64,000 nucleotides of DNA from Algicoccus sp048820935 (GCF_048820935.1 NZ_JBMERD010000008.1:1-64000); one strand, 5' to 3'. Counted from the stretch's first letter, positions 50,109 to 59,744 are shown. Numbers and translations: made by a program. The notes: generated by a model from the letters alone, not told the origin.

Positions 50109-51038
50109 ATGTCCAAGCTTTGGGATGCCATTGTGATTGGCGCGGGACCGGCGGGCGCCAGTTGTGCCGTGTGGTTGAAACAATTAGGTTTTGAGCCATT
50201 GTTATTGGAAGCAGCTGAGCAACCCGGTGGTTTGCTTTGTACGCATAGCTATCCGGATATTTGGACGATTACCAATCCAAGCCAAACTGGCAAGGAAATG
50301 GCGACGCTGATGTTGCGTCAGATTGAGGTGGCAGGGGTTGATTTGCGTTGCCATACGGCAGTGACCCGAGTGCAACGGTTGGCGACCGGTGAGGTTGATC
50401 AGCTTGATGGGTTTGCTGTGACGACTCGACAGGTCGAGAGTGGGCAAATACATACAGAGCGTGCCCGTTTTGTGGTGGTGGCATCTGGCGTCACGGCGCG
50501 TCGTCCTGATGAAGTGGATCCTCACAACACGTTTGAACAAGTGGTGTTTGGTCCTGGCGAAGCCGTGATGCATGGGCAATACGATGGGCAGACAGTGGCG
50601 ATTCTTGGAGGTGGGGATAATGCCTTTGAGAACTACCTCTATGTCGCCTCAAAAGGCGCAAAACAAGTCGATGTATTTGCGCGTACGATCCGCGCACAAC
50701 AGCAATTTATCCGCCAAGTGCCCCAAGAGCGTGTGTTTTTAGGCCCTGTGCAATATGACTTAGCGCAGCGTACAGTGAATGGGCGTCGTTACGATCAGAT
50801 TTTGGTGTTCTATGGTTGGGCACCGAACGTGAGTTTCTTGGCTGACTTTTCACTGGCGCGTGATGAACGTGGTTTTTTACAGGTAGACGCTCTGACCACG
50901 CAAACCTCAGAACCCGGGTTATTTGCCATTGGCGAGGTGACCCAACGTATGCATCCCTGTGTACCGACCGCCATGGCCGATGGGGTAATCGCGGCAAAAG
51001 CCATTGAGAAATGTTTTGCACAAATGGATGATCAATAG
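50109..51038 (+). CDS. FAD-dependent NAD(P) oxidoreductase, thioredoxin reductase-like without CxxC
   Basis: 309 residues from ATG 50109 with GGAGG upstream. WDAIVIGAGPAGASCAVWLK binds FAD, VAILGGGDNAFENYLYVASK binds NAD(P), and GLFAIGEVTQRMHPCVPTAM-ADG is the second FAD motif. The fold is that of low-molecular-weight thioredoxin reductases, but the redox CxxC is absent, so it is more like a ferredoxin/flavodoxin reductase or a specialised oxidoreductase. Its end overlaps mnmH by seven bases, tail to tail. Confidence 0.85.
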   Translation: MSKLWDAIVIGAGPAGASCAVWLKQLGFEPLLLEAAEQPGGLLCTHSYPDIWTITNPSQTGKEMATLMLRQIEVAGVDLRCHTAVTRVQRLATGEVDQLDGFAVTTRQVESGQIHTERARFVVVASGVTARRPDEVDPHNTFEQVVFGPGEAVMHGQYDGQTVAILGGGDNAFENYLYVASKGAKQVDVFARTIRAQQQFIRQVPQERVFLGPVQYDLAQRTVNGRRYDQILVFYGWAPNVSFLADFSLARDERGFLQVDALTTQTSEPGLFAIGEVTQRMHPCVPTAMADGVIAAKAIEKCFAQMDDQ

Positions 51039-52132
51039 CCTTGAGACTGTAAATAAGCTGTTACCTCTTGGCAACTACCTTCAAAAAGGGTTGGGACGGC
51101 TCTTTGCGTGCGTTGGTAGGCGTACATCGGATCGTAGTAATCCGTTATGAGTGGTCGAATCCAGCTGGCGTGTGCGTCACTTTGACGGTCTTTGAATTGT
51201 TGGCTCAGTGCGGCTTGTAGTGCCGTGTTGAGCTCAGCATAACGCTGCATCCCAAGACGCTTGCGCAAGTTAAAGAGACTACGCGTTAAATGGGTGGCAA
51301 ACTTCTCCCAAGCTACGTCGGGCGTATGGCGTTCTTCGTATTCTGTGAGTAAACGCCGAATGTAGTCGCGTTCAATCCGTTGCACACGAATTTCTAATGG
51401 TTCAACGACCCAGACTCTAGGTGATTGATGCATTTTGTGGAGCAAAGGATCCGGGATGGCGCATCGACCGATGAGCTGACTTTCATCTTCGAGCACTAGG
51501 GATTGAGCGTGGTGTGATTCCTGACGCAACAAAGCGATGGCTAACGCGTTTTCGAAATCAATTTGAGATGGCTGGTGATCAGGATGCCCCCCAAAACTAG
51601 ACCCTCGGTGATGCGCCAAACCTTCCAAATCGATGGTGCGCGTTAAAGCGGCAATGACATCGGTTTTACCGCTACCAGTCATACCACCCACAATTACAAA
51701 TCTAGTCTGTTGACTGAGACGTTCGGTGGCGTCGATCAGAAAGCGCCGCATGGCTTTGTAACCACCCGTGATTCGTGGGTAATCAACGCCTGCCTCGTGC
51801 AACCATTGTTGCGTGATGCGAGATCGTAAACCACCCCGAAAACAGTACAGCACGCCATCAGGATGCGCATTCGCAAAATCAACCCAAGACTGAATACGCC
51901 TGTCTTTAATCTCGCCCGCGACAAGGCTGTGTCCCAATTCAATCGCACTTTGCTGACCCGCTTCTTTGTAGCGGATGCCGACTTCGTGACGTTCCTCGTT
52001 ATTCATGAGCGGCAAGTTCACAGCGCCGGGAAATGACCCTTGCGCAAATTCCACGGGGGCGCGGACATCCAGTAAGGGTGTGTTGCTCAGAAAAATGTTG
52101 AGTAAATCACTTCGTTGTTCAGCGTGTTGCAT
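51032..52132 (-). CDS. mnmH: tRNA 2-selenouridine synthase
   Basis: 366 residues from ATG 52132. Rhodanese domain with PLLDVRAPVEFAQGSFPGAV and GVLYCFRGGLRSRITQQWLH (active Cys97), then the P-loop FVIVGGMTGSGKTDVIAALT and SSFGGHPDHQPSQIDFENAL. It replaces sulfur by selenium in 2-thiouridine of tRNA wobble positions using selenophosphate. No selD lies in the window. An in-frame extension upstream is rejected because it enters a low-complexity tract. Confidence 0.95.
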   Translation of the reverse strand: MQHAEQRSDLLNIFLSNTPLLDVRAPVEFAQGSFPGAVNLPLMNNEERHEVGIRYKEAGQQSAIELGHSLVAGEIKDRRIQSWVDFANAHPDGVLYCFRGGLRSRITQQWLHEAGVDYPRITGGYKAMRRFLIDATERLSQQTRFVIVGGMTGSGKTDVIAALTRTIDLEGLAHHRGSSFGGHPDHQPSQIDFENALAIALLRQESHHAQSLVLEDESQLIGRCAIPDPLLHKMHQSPRVWVVEPLEIRVQRIERDYIRRLLTEYEERHTPDVAWEKFATHLTRSLFNLRKRLGMQRYAELNTALQAALSQQFKDRQSDAHASWIRPLITDYYDPMYAYQRTQRAVPTLFEGSCQEVTAYLQSQGY

Positions 52133-52249
52133 GATCGGTGTGTGCGCAGAAAAATTGGTTTCACGACTATAGATCAGATGGATGGCATCTGAATCCAGTT
52201 TTTTAGGTATTTCGTTTGCGTTGAGCAAATTTTTTAAATTAAAACAGGC

Positions 52250-52312
52250 TCGACACACCTGCCACCCGCCATCCACTACCTGCCATCCCCATCCGTGACC
52301 AAGCACCCGCTA
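52250..52312. repeat. Short low-complexity CCATCC/TGCCA-rich tract
   Basis: Units such as CTGCCA, CCGCCATCC, CTACCTGCCATCC and CCATCC follow each other; on the minus strand this is a run of GG and GGG groups that could fold as a G-quadruplex. It lies just upstream of mnmH. Confidence 0.45.
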
Positions 52313-52390
52313 CACGTCCTATCTTTAGGTAGAGTCCTGCGTATGTAGACGTGTAAAAGGCGGGTTTATTGTGATTGCTGTGTGAATGGT

Positions 52391-54148
52391 TTACTTAACA
52401 GTAATGTGGCTCTTGCGTTTAGCTGGGGGTGAGAGCGTGACTTCGTACTGCTTCAAGACGCCATCTCGAAACACGTGGGCTGAAAGACTGTCGCCAGGCT
52501 GATACATCCCCAAAATACGATTGACTTGAGCCATATCACCTGCCACTTCTAGACCTGCCAATGCGATCAGTTTGTCATGGGACGCTAGACCTGCTTGGTG
52601 GGCGCTTCCACCTTCATAGACATGACGAATGACTAGCTGACCTGAGTGCGTCACTGTTGTGAGGTCAAGACTCGGCAGTTCATTGTCCGAACGCCAGGTG
52701 AGGGTGTAGCCTGCTTTGTCTAAGAGTGTTTCCAATGGAATGTCATTGGCCTGTTCAACCCATTCTTCAACTTCAGCAGAAACATCCACGCCTGTGCAGT
52801 CTTTAATTAAGCTAATCAGTCCATCTTCAGGCAGTCCATTAGGCTTACCCTGATAGAAATCTTTGCCATAGCGTTGCCAGAGTTCGCGCATGACGTCGTC
52901 AAGACAATGCTTGTTTTGGCTTTTGGCGCGAATGGTTAAATCCAGGGCCAAAGCGGCCAAGGCCCCTTTGCTGTAATAACTAACGATGGCGTTGGGGGCG
53001 TTTTCATCTTGCTTGTAGTATTTGGTCCAAGCGTCAAAGCTGCTTTCGGTGAGGCTTTGCTTCAGACGCCCTGGCCCTGTATGCACCTGATCAATGTTCT
53101 TACACAGTTGTTTGAAATAGGTCTCGTCATCCACAACGCCACTGCGAATCAACATTAGGTCATCGTAGTAAGACGTGAAGCCTTCAAAGACCCAGAGCAA
53201 TTTAGTGTGTGCGGGACGTGATAGGGGGTAAGGTGCGAATTTGGCTGGCTTGATACGTTTGACATGCCATGTATGGAAATACTCATGGCTAACTAGCCCC
53301 AGAAAATCCGCATAACCATCTGGGACGGTTTTTTGTCCAAGCGTGGGTAGGTCTTTGCGAGGAAACATGAGGGCCGTGCTTGCGCGATGCTCAAGGCCAC
53401 CATAGTTATTGTGGGTGATGGTGAGCATAAAGACGTAGCGTTTATCGCAGTCCAGAAAAGGGGCTTCTAGCGTCTCTGGTTCGAAGAGTTCGATTTGTGC
53501 TTCACAGATCTTGCGCGTGTCGGACACGATGCGTTCCACATCAAGGTTAGGGTAGTAACCGGTGATGACAAACTGGTGTTGTGCACCATGCGCTTCAAAA
53601 TCAGCCACAATCGGGGTGCCCATTTCGATGGGGTGATCAATCAAGGCATCATAATCAGGTGCCTGATAATGAGCCATCAGATTTTGAGAGGCGGATTCGA
53701 TGGAAGTCAGGCTGCTGTATGCTTTCCAGTCGGTTCTATGAGGTGGTTGCAGAATCTGGACGGTGCATGGGACTTCAGTCTGCCCGTGCGGCATCAGGAA
53801 TGTGCTGGTGCCGTTGATGAAACAGTGTGTGTCATCAAAATGGCATGCACGCACAGAGGCATCCCAAGCGTATATGATGGTTTCGATTTCCAGCGGTCCC
53901 TTGCAAGGCGCAAACGTCCATGTGTGGCTATCGATTTGTGTGATGGCAATCTTTTGATTCTGGCTTCGCGCTTGCAGGGTTTCGATGTTTTTGGAGAAGT
54001 CGCGAATTAAGTAGCTGCCCGGGATCCAGGCCGGCAGACTGACCGTTTGACCCTTGGGGTCAGGTTTTTCGAGACGTAATGTCATGCGGATGCGGTGGCC
54101 GGCGGGATCAAACGGATCAATCGTATAAAGTAAGTCAGGATTTTTCAT
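52391..54148 (-). CDS. M61 family metallopeptidase with PDZ domain
   Basis: 585 residues. PDPKGQTVSLPAWIPGSYLI-RDFSKNI is the N-terminal beta domain; GLVSHEYFHTWHVKRIKPAK has the HExxH zinc motif (HEYFH); LLWVFEGFTSYYDDLMLIRS-G supplies the third ligand Glu; the C-terminal PDZ region has HVYEGGSAHQAGLASHDKLI-AL. This matches glycyl aminopeptidase-type M61 enzymes. No signal peptide is seen, so cytoplasmic. Divergent from the enoyl-CoA hydratase. Confidence 0.93.
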   Translation of the reverse strand: MKNPDLLYTIDPFDPAGHRIRMTLRLEKPDPKGQTVSLPAWIPGSYLIRDFSKNIETLQARSQNQKIAITQIDSHTWTFAPCKGPLEIETIIYAWDASVRACHFDDTHCFINGTSTFLMPHGQTEVPCTVQILQPPHRTDWKAYSSLTSIESASQNLMAHYQAPDYDALIDHPIEMGTPIVADFEAHGAQHQFVITGYYPNLDVERIVSDTRKICEAQIELFEPETLEAPFLDCDKRYVFMLTITHNNYGGLEHRASTALMFPRKDLPTLGQKTVPDGYADFLGLVSHEYFHTWHVKRIKPAKFAPYPLSRPAHTKLLWVFEGFTSYYDDLMLIRSGVVDDETYFKQLCKNIDQVHTGPGRLKQSLTESSFDAWTKYYKQDENAPNAIVSYYSKGALAALALDLTIRAKSQNKHCLDDVMRELWQRYGKDFYQGKPNGLPEDGLISLIKDCTGVDVSAEVEEWVEQANDIPLETLLDKAGYTLTWRSDNELPSLDLTTVTHSGQLVIRHVYEGGSAHQAGLASHDKLIALAGLEVAGDMAQVNRILGMYQPGDSLSAHVFRDGVLKQYEVTLSPPAKRKSHITVK

Positions 54149-54181
54149 TGAAGTTCGAATGACGCATTAATTGGAGGAATT

Positions 54182-54958
54182 ATGAGTGAATCACTGGTGT
54201 TAGAACGTGTCGAAGGTCGAGTGGCTATTTTGACACTCAATCGACCCAAAGCATTAAATGCTTTGAACGATGCGCTAATGGATGCACTAGGTGAAGCTTT
54301 GCTTCGCTACGATGCTGATGAGTCGATCAGTGTGATTGTTCTGACCGGCAATGAAAAAGCATTCGCCGCAGGCGCAGACATTGCTGCCATGAAAGACAAG
54401 ACCTTTGAGGAAGTGACCCGCGAGCAATTTATTACTCGTAATTGGGAAACAATTCTCAGAGTGCGCAAGCCCATTATCGCAGCAGTGGCCGGCTATGCGC
54501 TCGGAGGTGGGTGTGAACTCGCTATGATGTGTGACATGATCTATGCTGCAGACAATGCAAAGTTTGCACAACCAGAGATTAAGTTGGGCATTATTCCTGG
54601 CGCTGGTGGTACACAACGACTGCCCCGTGCGGTGGGTAAATCAAAAGCCATGGATCTGGTTTTGACAGGGCGTATGATGGACGCGCAAGAAGCCGAACGA
54701 GCAGGTTTGGTTGCTCGTGTGATCCCTGCAGAGTCGCTCATGTCAGAAACTATGGATGCTGCGATGTTGATCGCATCCATGTCGTTGCCTAGCGTCATCA
54801 TGGCGAAAGAAGCCGTTAATCGTGCCTGGGAAGGTAGTTTGACCGAGGGTGTTCGATTTGAGCGACAAGGGTTTCATTCGCTCTTTGCGACGCATGACCA
54901 GAAAGAGGGCATGGCGGCATTTATGGAAAAAAGGAAGGCTGATTTCCAGCACAAATAA
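54182..54958 (+). CDS. Enoyl-CoA hydratase (short-chain, PaaF/crotonase-like)
   Basis: 258 residues. VIVLTGNEKAFAAGADIAAM, VAGYALGGGCELAMMCDMIY (first catalytic Glu) and FAQPEIKLGIIPGAGGTQRL (second Glu) are the full crotonase signature, with the usual length. It hydrates 2-enoyl-CoA in beta-oxidation. GGAGG lies five bases before the ATG. Single gene with a terminator behind it. Confidence 0.95.
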   Translation: MSESLVLERVEGRVAILTLNRPKALNALNDALMDALGEALLRYDADESISVIVLTGNEKAFAAGADIAAMKDKTFEEVTREQFITRNWETILRVRKPIIAAVAGYALGGGCELAMMCDMIYAADNAKFAQPEIKLGIIPGAGGTQRLPRAVGKSKAMDLVLTGRMMDAQEAERAGLVARVIPAESLMSETMDAAMLIASMSLPSVIMAKEAVNRAWEGSLTEGVRFERQGFHSLFATHDQKEGMAAFMEKRKADFQHK

Positions 54959-54968
54959 CAAGGAAACA

Positions 54969-55004
54969 CGCTGCTTGCGCAGAGGTAAGCAGCGATTTGT
55001 TGTT
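54969..55004 (+). terminator. Intrinsic terminator after the enoyl-CoA hydratase gene
   Basis: CGCTGCTT and AAGCAGCG form an 8-bp stem around a 10-base loop, followed by ATTTGTTGTT. Confidence 0.7.
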
Positions 55005-55189
55005 AATTAGCATCATCCTACGTGTAAGTTTGTACGGTTTCAAGGTATACTCTTGGGGCTTTGGTGAGACAAGGTTGGGGTTTCCCCTGACTGTTGTCAT
55101 AAGCGGACAGTTGCTGAAAAGCATCTGATCTTGTAAGACCAGTGAGTAACTCTGGTATAAACCCTCATCGTGAGAATTGGCTCAGTGTT
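55005..55189 (+). promoter_or_regulatory. Upstream region of the ATP synthase operon
   Basis: TATACT near 55045 is a good -10 candidate, but no clear -35 stands at 16-18 bases. A short in-frame GTG at 55142 could extend atpI. Confidence 0.4.
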
Positions 55190-55663
55190 ATGGACACGAA
55201 ACTGATGCAAGAGTTCCCTGCGAATGAAGGGCAGCCAGAAAAAATCACACTGACGCCAGCTGAAAAGGCTCGAGTCGCTCAAAGAGCGCGGCGTACGGTG
55301 GGGCTGGTGATCTTGTCTCAGGCGATTGCCGGTTTGCTCATGAGTTTGGTTTTATGGGTGTTTGGTAATCAGGCGCTTGCGCTGAGTGCACTGCTTGGAT
55401 GTCTGACGTATTGGGCGCCCAATGCATTGTTTGCAGCGCGTTTGGCTTTGTCAACGTACAAAGTGAGTGGTGCCGGTCCGGTTGTGTTTTTTATCGGGCA
55501 ATCAATAAAGATTTTTGTTGCGATTGGGTTGCTGTGGGGTTTGTCACAGATCGGTTTGACTTGGTTGAGCTGGCCAGCAGTGATCGCTGGGTTAATCGCA
55601 ACACTTAAGGGGTATTGGCTGATGGTCCTCTTTACCGGTGGACGCATCGCTAAGTACATGTAG
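55190..55663 (+). CDS. atpI: ATP synthase protein I
   Basis: About 157 residues from ATG 55190; a GTG at 55142 would add 16. TVGLVILSQAIAGLLMSLVL, FGNQALALSALLGCLTYWAP-NALFA and ATLKGYWLMVLFTGGRIAKY-M give four membrane helices of the AtpI family, which helps assemble the c-ring and is not part of the finished enzyme. First gene of the atp operon. Confidence 0.9.
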   Translation: MDTKLMQEFPANEGQPEKITLTPAEKARVAQRARRTVGLVILSQAIAGLLMSLVLWVFGNQALALSALLGCLTYWAPNALFAARLALSTYKVSGAGPVVFFIGQSIKIFVAIGLLWGLSQIGLTWLSWPAVIAGLIATLKGYWLMVLFTGGRIAKYM

Positions 55664-55749
55664 AGCAAATAACCAAGAGGTTGTTTGTGAGGGAATCAGC
55701 GTCACAGCTTTGCTTGTGATGCGGTTAATAACGATTAAGTAGGGTTTGC

Positions 55750-56625
55750 ATGGCTGCCGAGCTCACTCCGTCAAGTTATATTCAGCATCACCTGGTCAAC
55801 AACAACAGTATCGGTGGGCCACAGATCAATATCGCTGACTTCAGCGTTTTGAACTATGACTCCATGTTCTGGTCAGGCTTGATGGGCTTGTTGGCGTTAT
55901 GGTTTATGTGGTCAGGTGCTCGCAAAGCATCAACCGCTGTACCAGGCCGCTTTCAGATGTTTGTTGAAATGCTGGTCGATATGGTTGAGCAGCAAGCCAG
56001 TTCAATTGTGCCTAGCGAAGAAACACGACGCTATGCTGCACCGTTGGCATTGACCGTGTTCCTGTGGATTGTGTTCATGAACACGCTGGACTTGATTCCA
56101 GTGGATCTGGCGCCTTACCTTCTGAGCGCTTCGGGCTTGGGTGCTGCTGAAGGCGATCCGCTCTACTATCACAAGATTTTACCAACCGCTGACTTGAATA
56201 TCCCGCTGGGAATGTCATTGGGTGTGTTGTTGCTGATGCTCTACTACGGCATCAAGGTCAAGCATTTCAGCGGCTTCACAAAAGGTTTGTTTACAACGCC
56301 ATTCGAGGCATCCGGTGCGCTGGGCATGATTATCTTGGCCCCCGTAAACCTGTTCTTGAACGTGGTGGAGTATGTCGCTAAAGCCGTTTCACTCGGTATG
56401 CGACTGTTCGGAAACATGTTTGCTGGTGAGTTGATCTTTATGTTGATCGCTTTGCTGGGCTTCTCGTTTACCGGATTTAATGTGATCAGTCTGTCACTGG
56501 GCTTTTTACATATTCTGGCAGGTTCGATCTGGGCGATTTTCCATATCCTGATCATCTTGCTACAAGGGTTCATCTTCATGATGCTGACGCTGGTTTATAT
56601 TGGCCAGGCACATGAGGGACATTAA
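55750..56625 (+). CDS. atpB: ATP synthase subunit a
   Basis: 291 residues, polytopic. VFLWIVFMNTLDLIPVDLAP and AKAVSLGMRLFGNMFAGELI, with the essential Arg in SLGMRLFGNMFAGE, identify subunit a, which forms the proton half-channels beside the c-ring. Confidence 0.98.
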   Translation: MAAELTPSSYIQHHLVNNNSIGGPQINIADFSVLNYDSMFWSGLMGLLALWFMWSGARKASTAVPGRFQMFVEMLVDMVEQQASSIVPSEETRRYAAPLALTVFLWIVFMNTLDLIPVDLAPYLLSASGLGAAEGDPLYYHKILPTADLNIPLGMSLGVLLLMLYYGIKVKHFSGFTKGLFTTPFEASGALGMIILAPVNLFLNVVEYVAKAVSLGMRLFGNMFAGELIFMLIALLGFSFTGFNVISLSLGFLHILAGSIWAIFHILIILLQGFIFMMLTLVYIGQAHEGH

Positions 56626-56715
56626 TGGCGTGTTCATGTAATTAAACATGACCTCCATATACAAGCAGTTTTTACTTTAACTTTGATTTTTTGAGACACT
56701 ATCCAAGGAGTTACC

Positions 56716-56955
56716 ATGACCACTCTCGCTTACGTTGCTCTTGCTTGCGGCTTCATTATCGGCTTGGGCGCCTTCGGTGCCAGTATCGGTATTGGTCTGA
56801 TGGGTGGCAAATACCTCGAAGCTTCAGCACGTCAGCCTGAATTGATGAACGCCCTGCAGACCAAGATGTTCCTGCTGGCCGGTCTGATTGATGCTGCGTT
56901 CCTGATCGGTGTTGGTATTGCCATGCTGTTTGCATTCGCCAATCCATTTGTCTGA
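56716..56955 (+). CDS. atpE: ATP synthase subunit c
   Basis: 79 residues, two helices. GAFGASIGIGLMGGKYLEAS-ARQPE is the glycine-rich helix and polar loop; LLAGLIDAAFLIGVGIAMLF holds the proton-binding Asp59. Aspartate and the absence of a sodium-site pattern indicate a proton-driven enzyme. AAGGAG precedes the ATG. Confidence 0.98.
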   Translation: MTTLAYVALACGFIIGLGAFGASIGIGLMGGKYLEASARQPELMNALQTKMFLLAGLIDAAFLIGVGIAMLFAFANPFV

Positions 56956-56973
56956 TTGAAAGCGTGTCTCGAA

Positions 56974-56992
56974 GCGCCCTGTCGCGGGGCGC
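56974..56992 (+). promoter_or_regulatory. Stem-loop in the atpE-atpF spacer
   Basis: GCGCCC and GGGCGC pair around TGTCGCG. No T-run follows, so it is likely an mRNA structure that helps stabilise or separate the highly translated atpE message. Confidence 0.5.
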
Positions 56993-57107
56993 AGTCCAGA
57001 ACACAAGTTCCTGCACGTACGAAGTTTTTATGCGCAGGTCGTTCAGTCTAGTCAGGTGCCCGATAGTAGTCTTTTGAAGGCACATAGGATGTCATAGGAA
57101 TTCAACC

Positions 57108-57578
57108 GTGAATCTGAATGCGACATTATTCTTTCAGATGATCGTCTTTTTTGTGTTGGCTTGGGTGACCATGAAGTTCATCTGGCCGCCACTCATTAAA
57201 GCGATCGATGAACGTCGGCAAAAGATTGCCGATGGGTTGGCTGCTGCCGAAAAAGGCCAGTCAGACTTGGCCCAATCCCAGGCGCGTATCGTCGCTATGG
57301 AAGAGGCCGCAAAATCCGACCTGCACGCCCGCACAGTCGATGCGGAAAAGCATGGTCAGCAAATTATTGAGCAGGCTCGTGCTGAAGCAGAAGTTGAGCG
57401 TGCCCGAATTGTTGAGCAGGCCCGTCAGGAAGCCGAGCTGGAAATGCAGCGTGCACGTGATGCACTGCGTGACCAAGTTGCTTCACTCGCTGTTCAGGGT
57501 GCCTCTAAAATTCTGCGGCGCGAAGTTGATGCGAATGCACATGCCGAGTTGCTAACGCAACTTAAGGCACAGCTTTAA
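57108..57578 (+). CDS. atpF: ATP synthase subunit b
   Basis: 156 residues from a GTG at 57108. One N-terminal membrane helix (LFFQMIVFFVLAWVTMKFIW-PPL) is followed by a long charged helix rich in Glu, Ala, Arg (DGLAAAEKGQSDLAQSQARI), the peripheral stalk dimer. The usual atpF place between c and delta confirms it. Confidence 0.97.
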   Translation: MNLNATLFFQMIVFFVLAWVTMKFIWPPLIKAIDERRQKIADGLAAAEKGQSDLAQSQARIVAMEEAAKSDLHARTVDAEKHGQQIIEQARAEAEVERARIVEQARQEAELEMQRARDALRDQVASLAVQGASKILRREVDANAHAELLTQLKAQL

Positions 57579-57596
57579 TAGAAGGCGGATAAAACC

Positions 57597-58139
57597 ATGG
57601 CAGAAAACTCCACCGTGGCCCGTCCATACGCGCAAGCTTTATTTGAAGCGGTGGCGGGTGATGCGTCTGTGTTGAATGATTGTGTTGAGGAGCTCAAGCT
57701 TTTGAGCGACATTGTGACAACGCCAGAGGTACAAGTGGTGCTGTCAGATCCTCAAATCGAAGATCAGCAACGCCTGGAAGTCCTCACAGTCTTGTTGCAA
57801 GGTCGCAATCAGACAGCTGCAATGCGCAATTTTGTGCCGCTGCTGCTTGAGAACGATCGGCTGACATTGCTTCCTGAAATTACTCACCAAGTGATGGAAT
57901 TGCGGGATGCAGCACTGGGTGTGGCACAAGCGCATATTGTGAGTGCTTTCCCCATGGATGAGGCCCAGATTGCGGACCTTCTCAAAGTATTAGAGCCGAA
58001 GTTTAAGATCAAGTTAACGCCACACGTTACGGTTGATCCCTCGCTGATTGGCGGGGTACGAGTTGTGGTTCAAGACCACGTGCTCGACACATCGGTGCAA
58101 GCGCAGCTAACCAGCATGCGCGATGCGTTGATCGCTTGA
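57597..58139 (+). CDS. atpH: ATP synthase subunit delta
   Basis: 180 residues: TVARPYAQALFEAVAGDASV, the N-terminal helical bundle start, LLENDRLTLLPEITHQVMEL and VDPSLIGGVRVVVQDHVLDT-SVQAQLTSMRDAL, the C-terminal signature. It ties the peripheral stalk to F1. Confidence 0.97.
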   Translation: MAENSTVARPYAQALFEAVAGDASVLNDCVEELKLLSDIVTTPEVQVVLSDPQIEDQQRLEVLTVLLQGRNQTAAMRNFVPLLLENDRLTLLPEITHQVMELRDAALGVAQAHIVSAFPMDEAQIADLLKVLEPKFKIKLTPHVTVDPSLIGGVRVVVQDHVLDTSVQAQLTSMRDALIA

Positions 58140-58172
58140 TCAACGTCCGGATAAGAATTCAGGAGCCTGAAC

Positions 58173-59714
58173 ATGCAACTTAATCCATCAGAGATTAGTG
58201 AACTACTGAAGAGCCGTATTCAAGGGCTCGAAACAACTACGGACATCCGTACGCAAGGTACCGTCGTTTCGGTGACGGACGGGATTACACGTGTGCACGG
58301 TCTGTCGGACGTGATGCAAGGTGAAATGCTGGAATTCCCGAATAATGTGTTCGGTCTGGCGTTGAACTTAGAGCGTGATTCCGTAGGTGCGGTGATTCTG
58401 GGTGATTACACGGGTGTGTCCGAAGGTGACCCCGTGAAAACAACAGGCCGTATTCTGGAAGTGCCCGTGGGTCCCGAATTGCTCGGTCGCGTGGTTGACG
58501 CATTGGGTATGCCAATCGACGGTCGTGGTCCAATTAACGCCAAGATGACTGACGTGATTGAGAAGGTCGCGCCTGGCGTGATCGCACGTCAATCTGTTTC
58601 AGAGCCACTGCAAACAGGGACAAAAGCCATTGACTCCATGGTACCCATTGGTCGTGGACAACGTGAGCTGATTATTGGTGACCGTCAGACCGGTAAAACA
58701 GCTGTGGCCATCGATACCATCATTAACCAGAAAGGTAAAAACGTTAAGTGCGTTTACGTTGCCATTGGTCAGAAAGCTTCGACCATTAACAACGTGGTCC
58801 GTAAGCTCGAAGAGCACGGTGCGCTTGAGTACACCATTGTGGTTGCCGCCGCAGCGTCTGATTCAGCTGCCATGCAATATCTCTCAGCCTACGCGGGTTG
58901 CACGATGGGTGAATACTTCCGTGACCGTGGTGAAGATGCGCTGATTATTTATGATGACCTGACCAAACAAGCTTGGGCTTATCGTCAAGTGTCTCTGTTG
59001 CTGCGTCGCCCACCCGGCCGTGAAGCCTATCCCGGTGACGTTTTCTACCTGCACTCCCGCTTGCTCGAGCGTGCAGCACGTGTGAATGCCGACTACGTCG
59101 AAGCATTCACAAAGGGTGAAGTCAAAGGTAAGACAGGTTCACTGACCGCATTGCCGATCATTGAGACGCAAGCTGGTGACGTGTCCGCTTTCGTGCCCAC
59201 GAACGTGATTTCGATTACTGACGGTCAGATTTTCTTGGAAACCGACTTGTTTAACGCCGGTATCCGTCCTGCGATTAACGCGGGTATTTCTGTCTCCCGT
59301 GTGGGTGGTGCAGCTCAAACAAAGATCATTAAGAAACTGTCCGGTGGTATTCGTACTGACTTGGCGCAGTATCGTGAACTGGCAGCGTTTGCGCAGTTTG
59401 CTTCAGACCTGGATGATGCAACACGTCGTCAGCTTGAGCGTGGTGAGCGTGTGGTTGAACTGTTGAAACAGCCACAGTACCAGCCATTGCAGGTCTGGGA
59501 GCTTGGTGTCGTTCTGTTTACCGTGAACAACGGTTATCTGGATGATATTCAGGTTTCACAAATTGGTGCGTTCGAAAAAGGTCTGAAAGACCACCTGAAA
59601 GCAAAACATGCCGACTTTATTGAGCGTGTTGAAGCAACAGCTGAACTGTCTAAAGATGACGAAGCTGTATTGGTCGCCGCCATTGAAGAATTCAAGAAAA
59701 ACGGCGTTTATTGA
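58173..59714 (+). CDS. atpA: ATP synthase subunit alpha
   Basis: 513 residues. ELIIGDRQTGKTAVAIDTII carries the Walker A GDRQTGKT (about 170), and RPAINAGISVSRVGGAAQTK is the alpha/beta family signature PAINxGxSVSRVGG. Non-catalytic nucleotide-binding subunit of F1. Confidence 0.99.
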   Translation: MQLNPSEISELLKSRIQGLETTTDIRTQGTVVSVTDGITRVHGLSDVMQGEMLEFPNNVFGLALNLERDSVGAVILGDYTGVSEGDPVKTTGRILEVPVGPELLGRVVDALGMPIDGRGPINAKMTDVIEKVAPGVIARQSVSEPLQTGTKAIDSMVPIGRGQRELIIGDRQTGKTAVAIDTIINQKGKNVKCVYVAIGQKASTINNVVRKLEEHGALEYTIVVAAAASDSAAMQYLSAYAGCTMGEYFRDRGEDALIIYDDLTKQAWAYRQVSLLLRRPPGREAYPGDVFYLHSRLLERAARVNADYVEAFTKGEVKGKTGSLTALPIIETQAGDVSAFVPTNVISITDGQIFLETDLFNAGIRPAINAGISVSRVGGAAQTKIIKKLSGGIRTDLAQYRELAAFAQFASDLDDATRRQLERGERVVELLKQPQYQPLQVWELGVVLFTVNNGYLDDIQVSQIGAFEKGLKDHLKAKHADFIERVEATAELSKDDEAVLVAAIEEFKKNGVY

Positions 59715-59744
59715 ACGGTTTGATCCACTGACTCGGGAAACACG

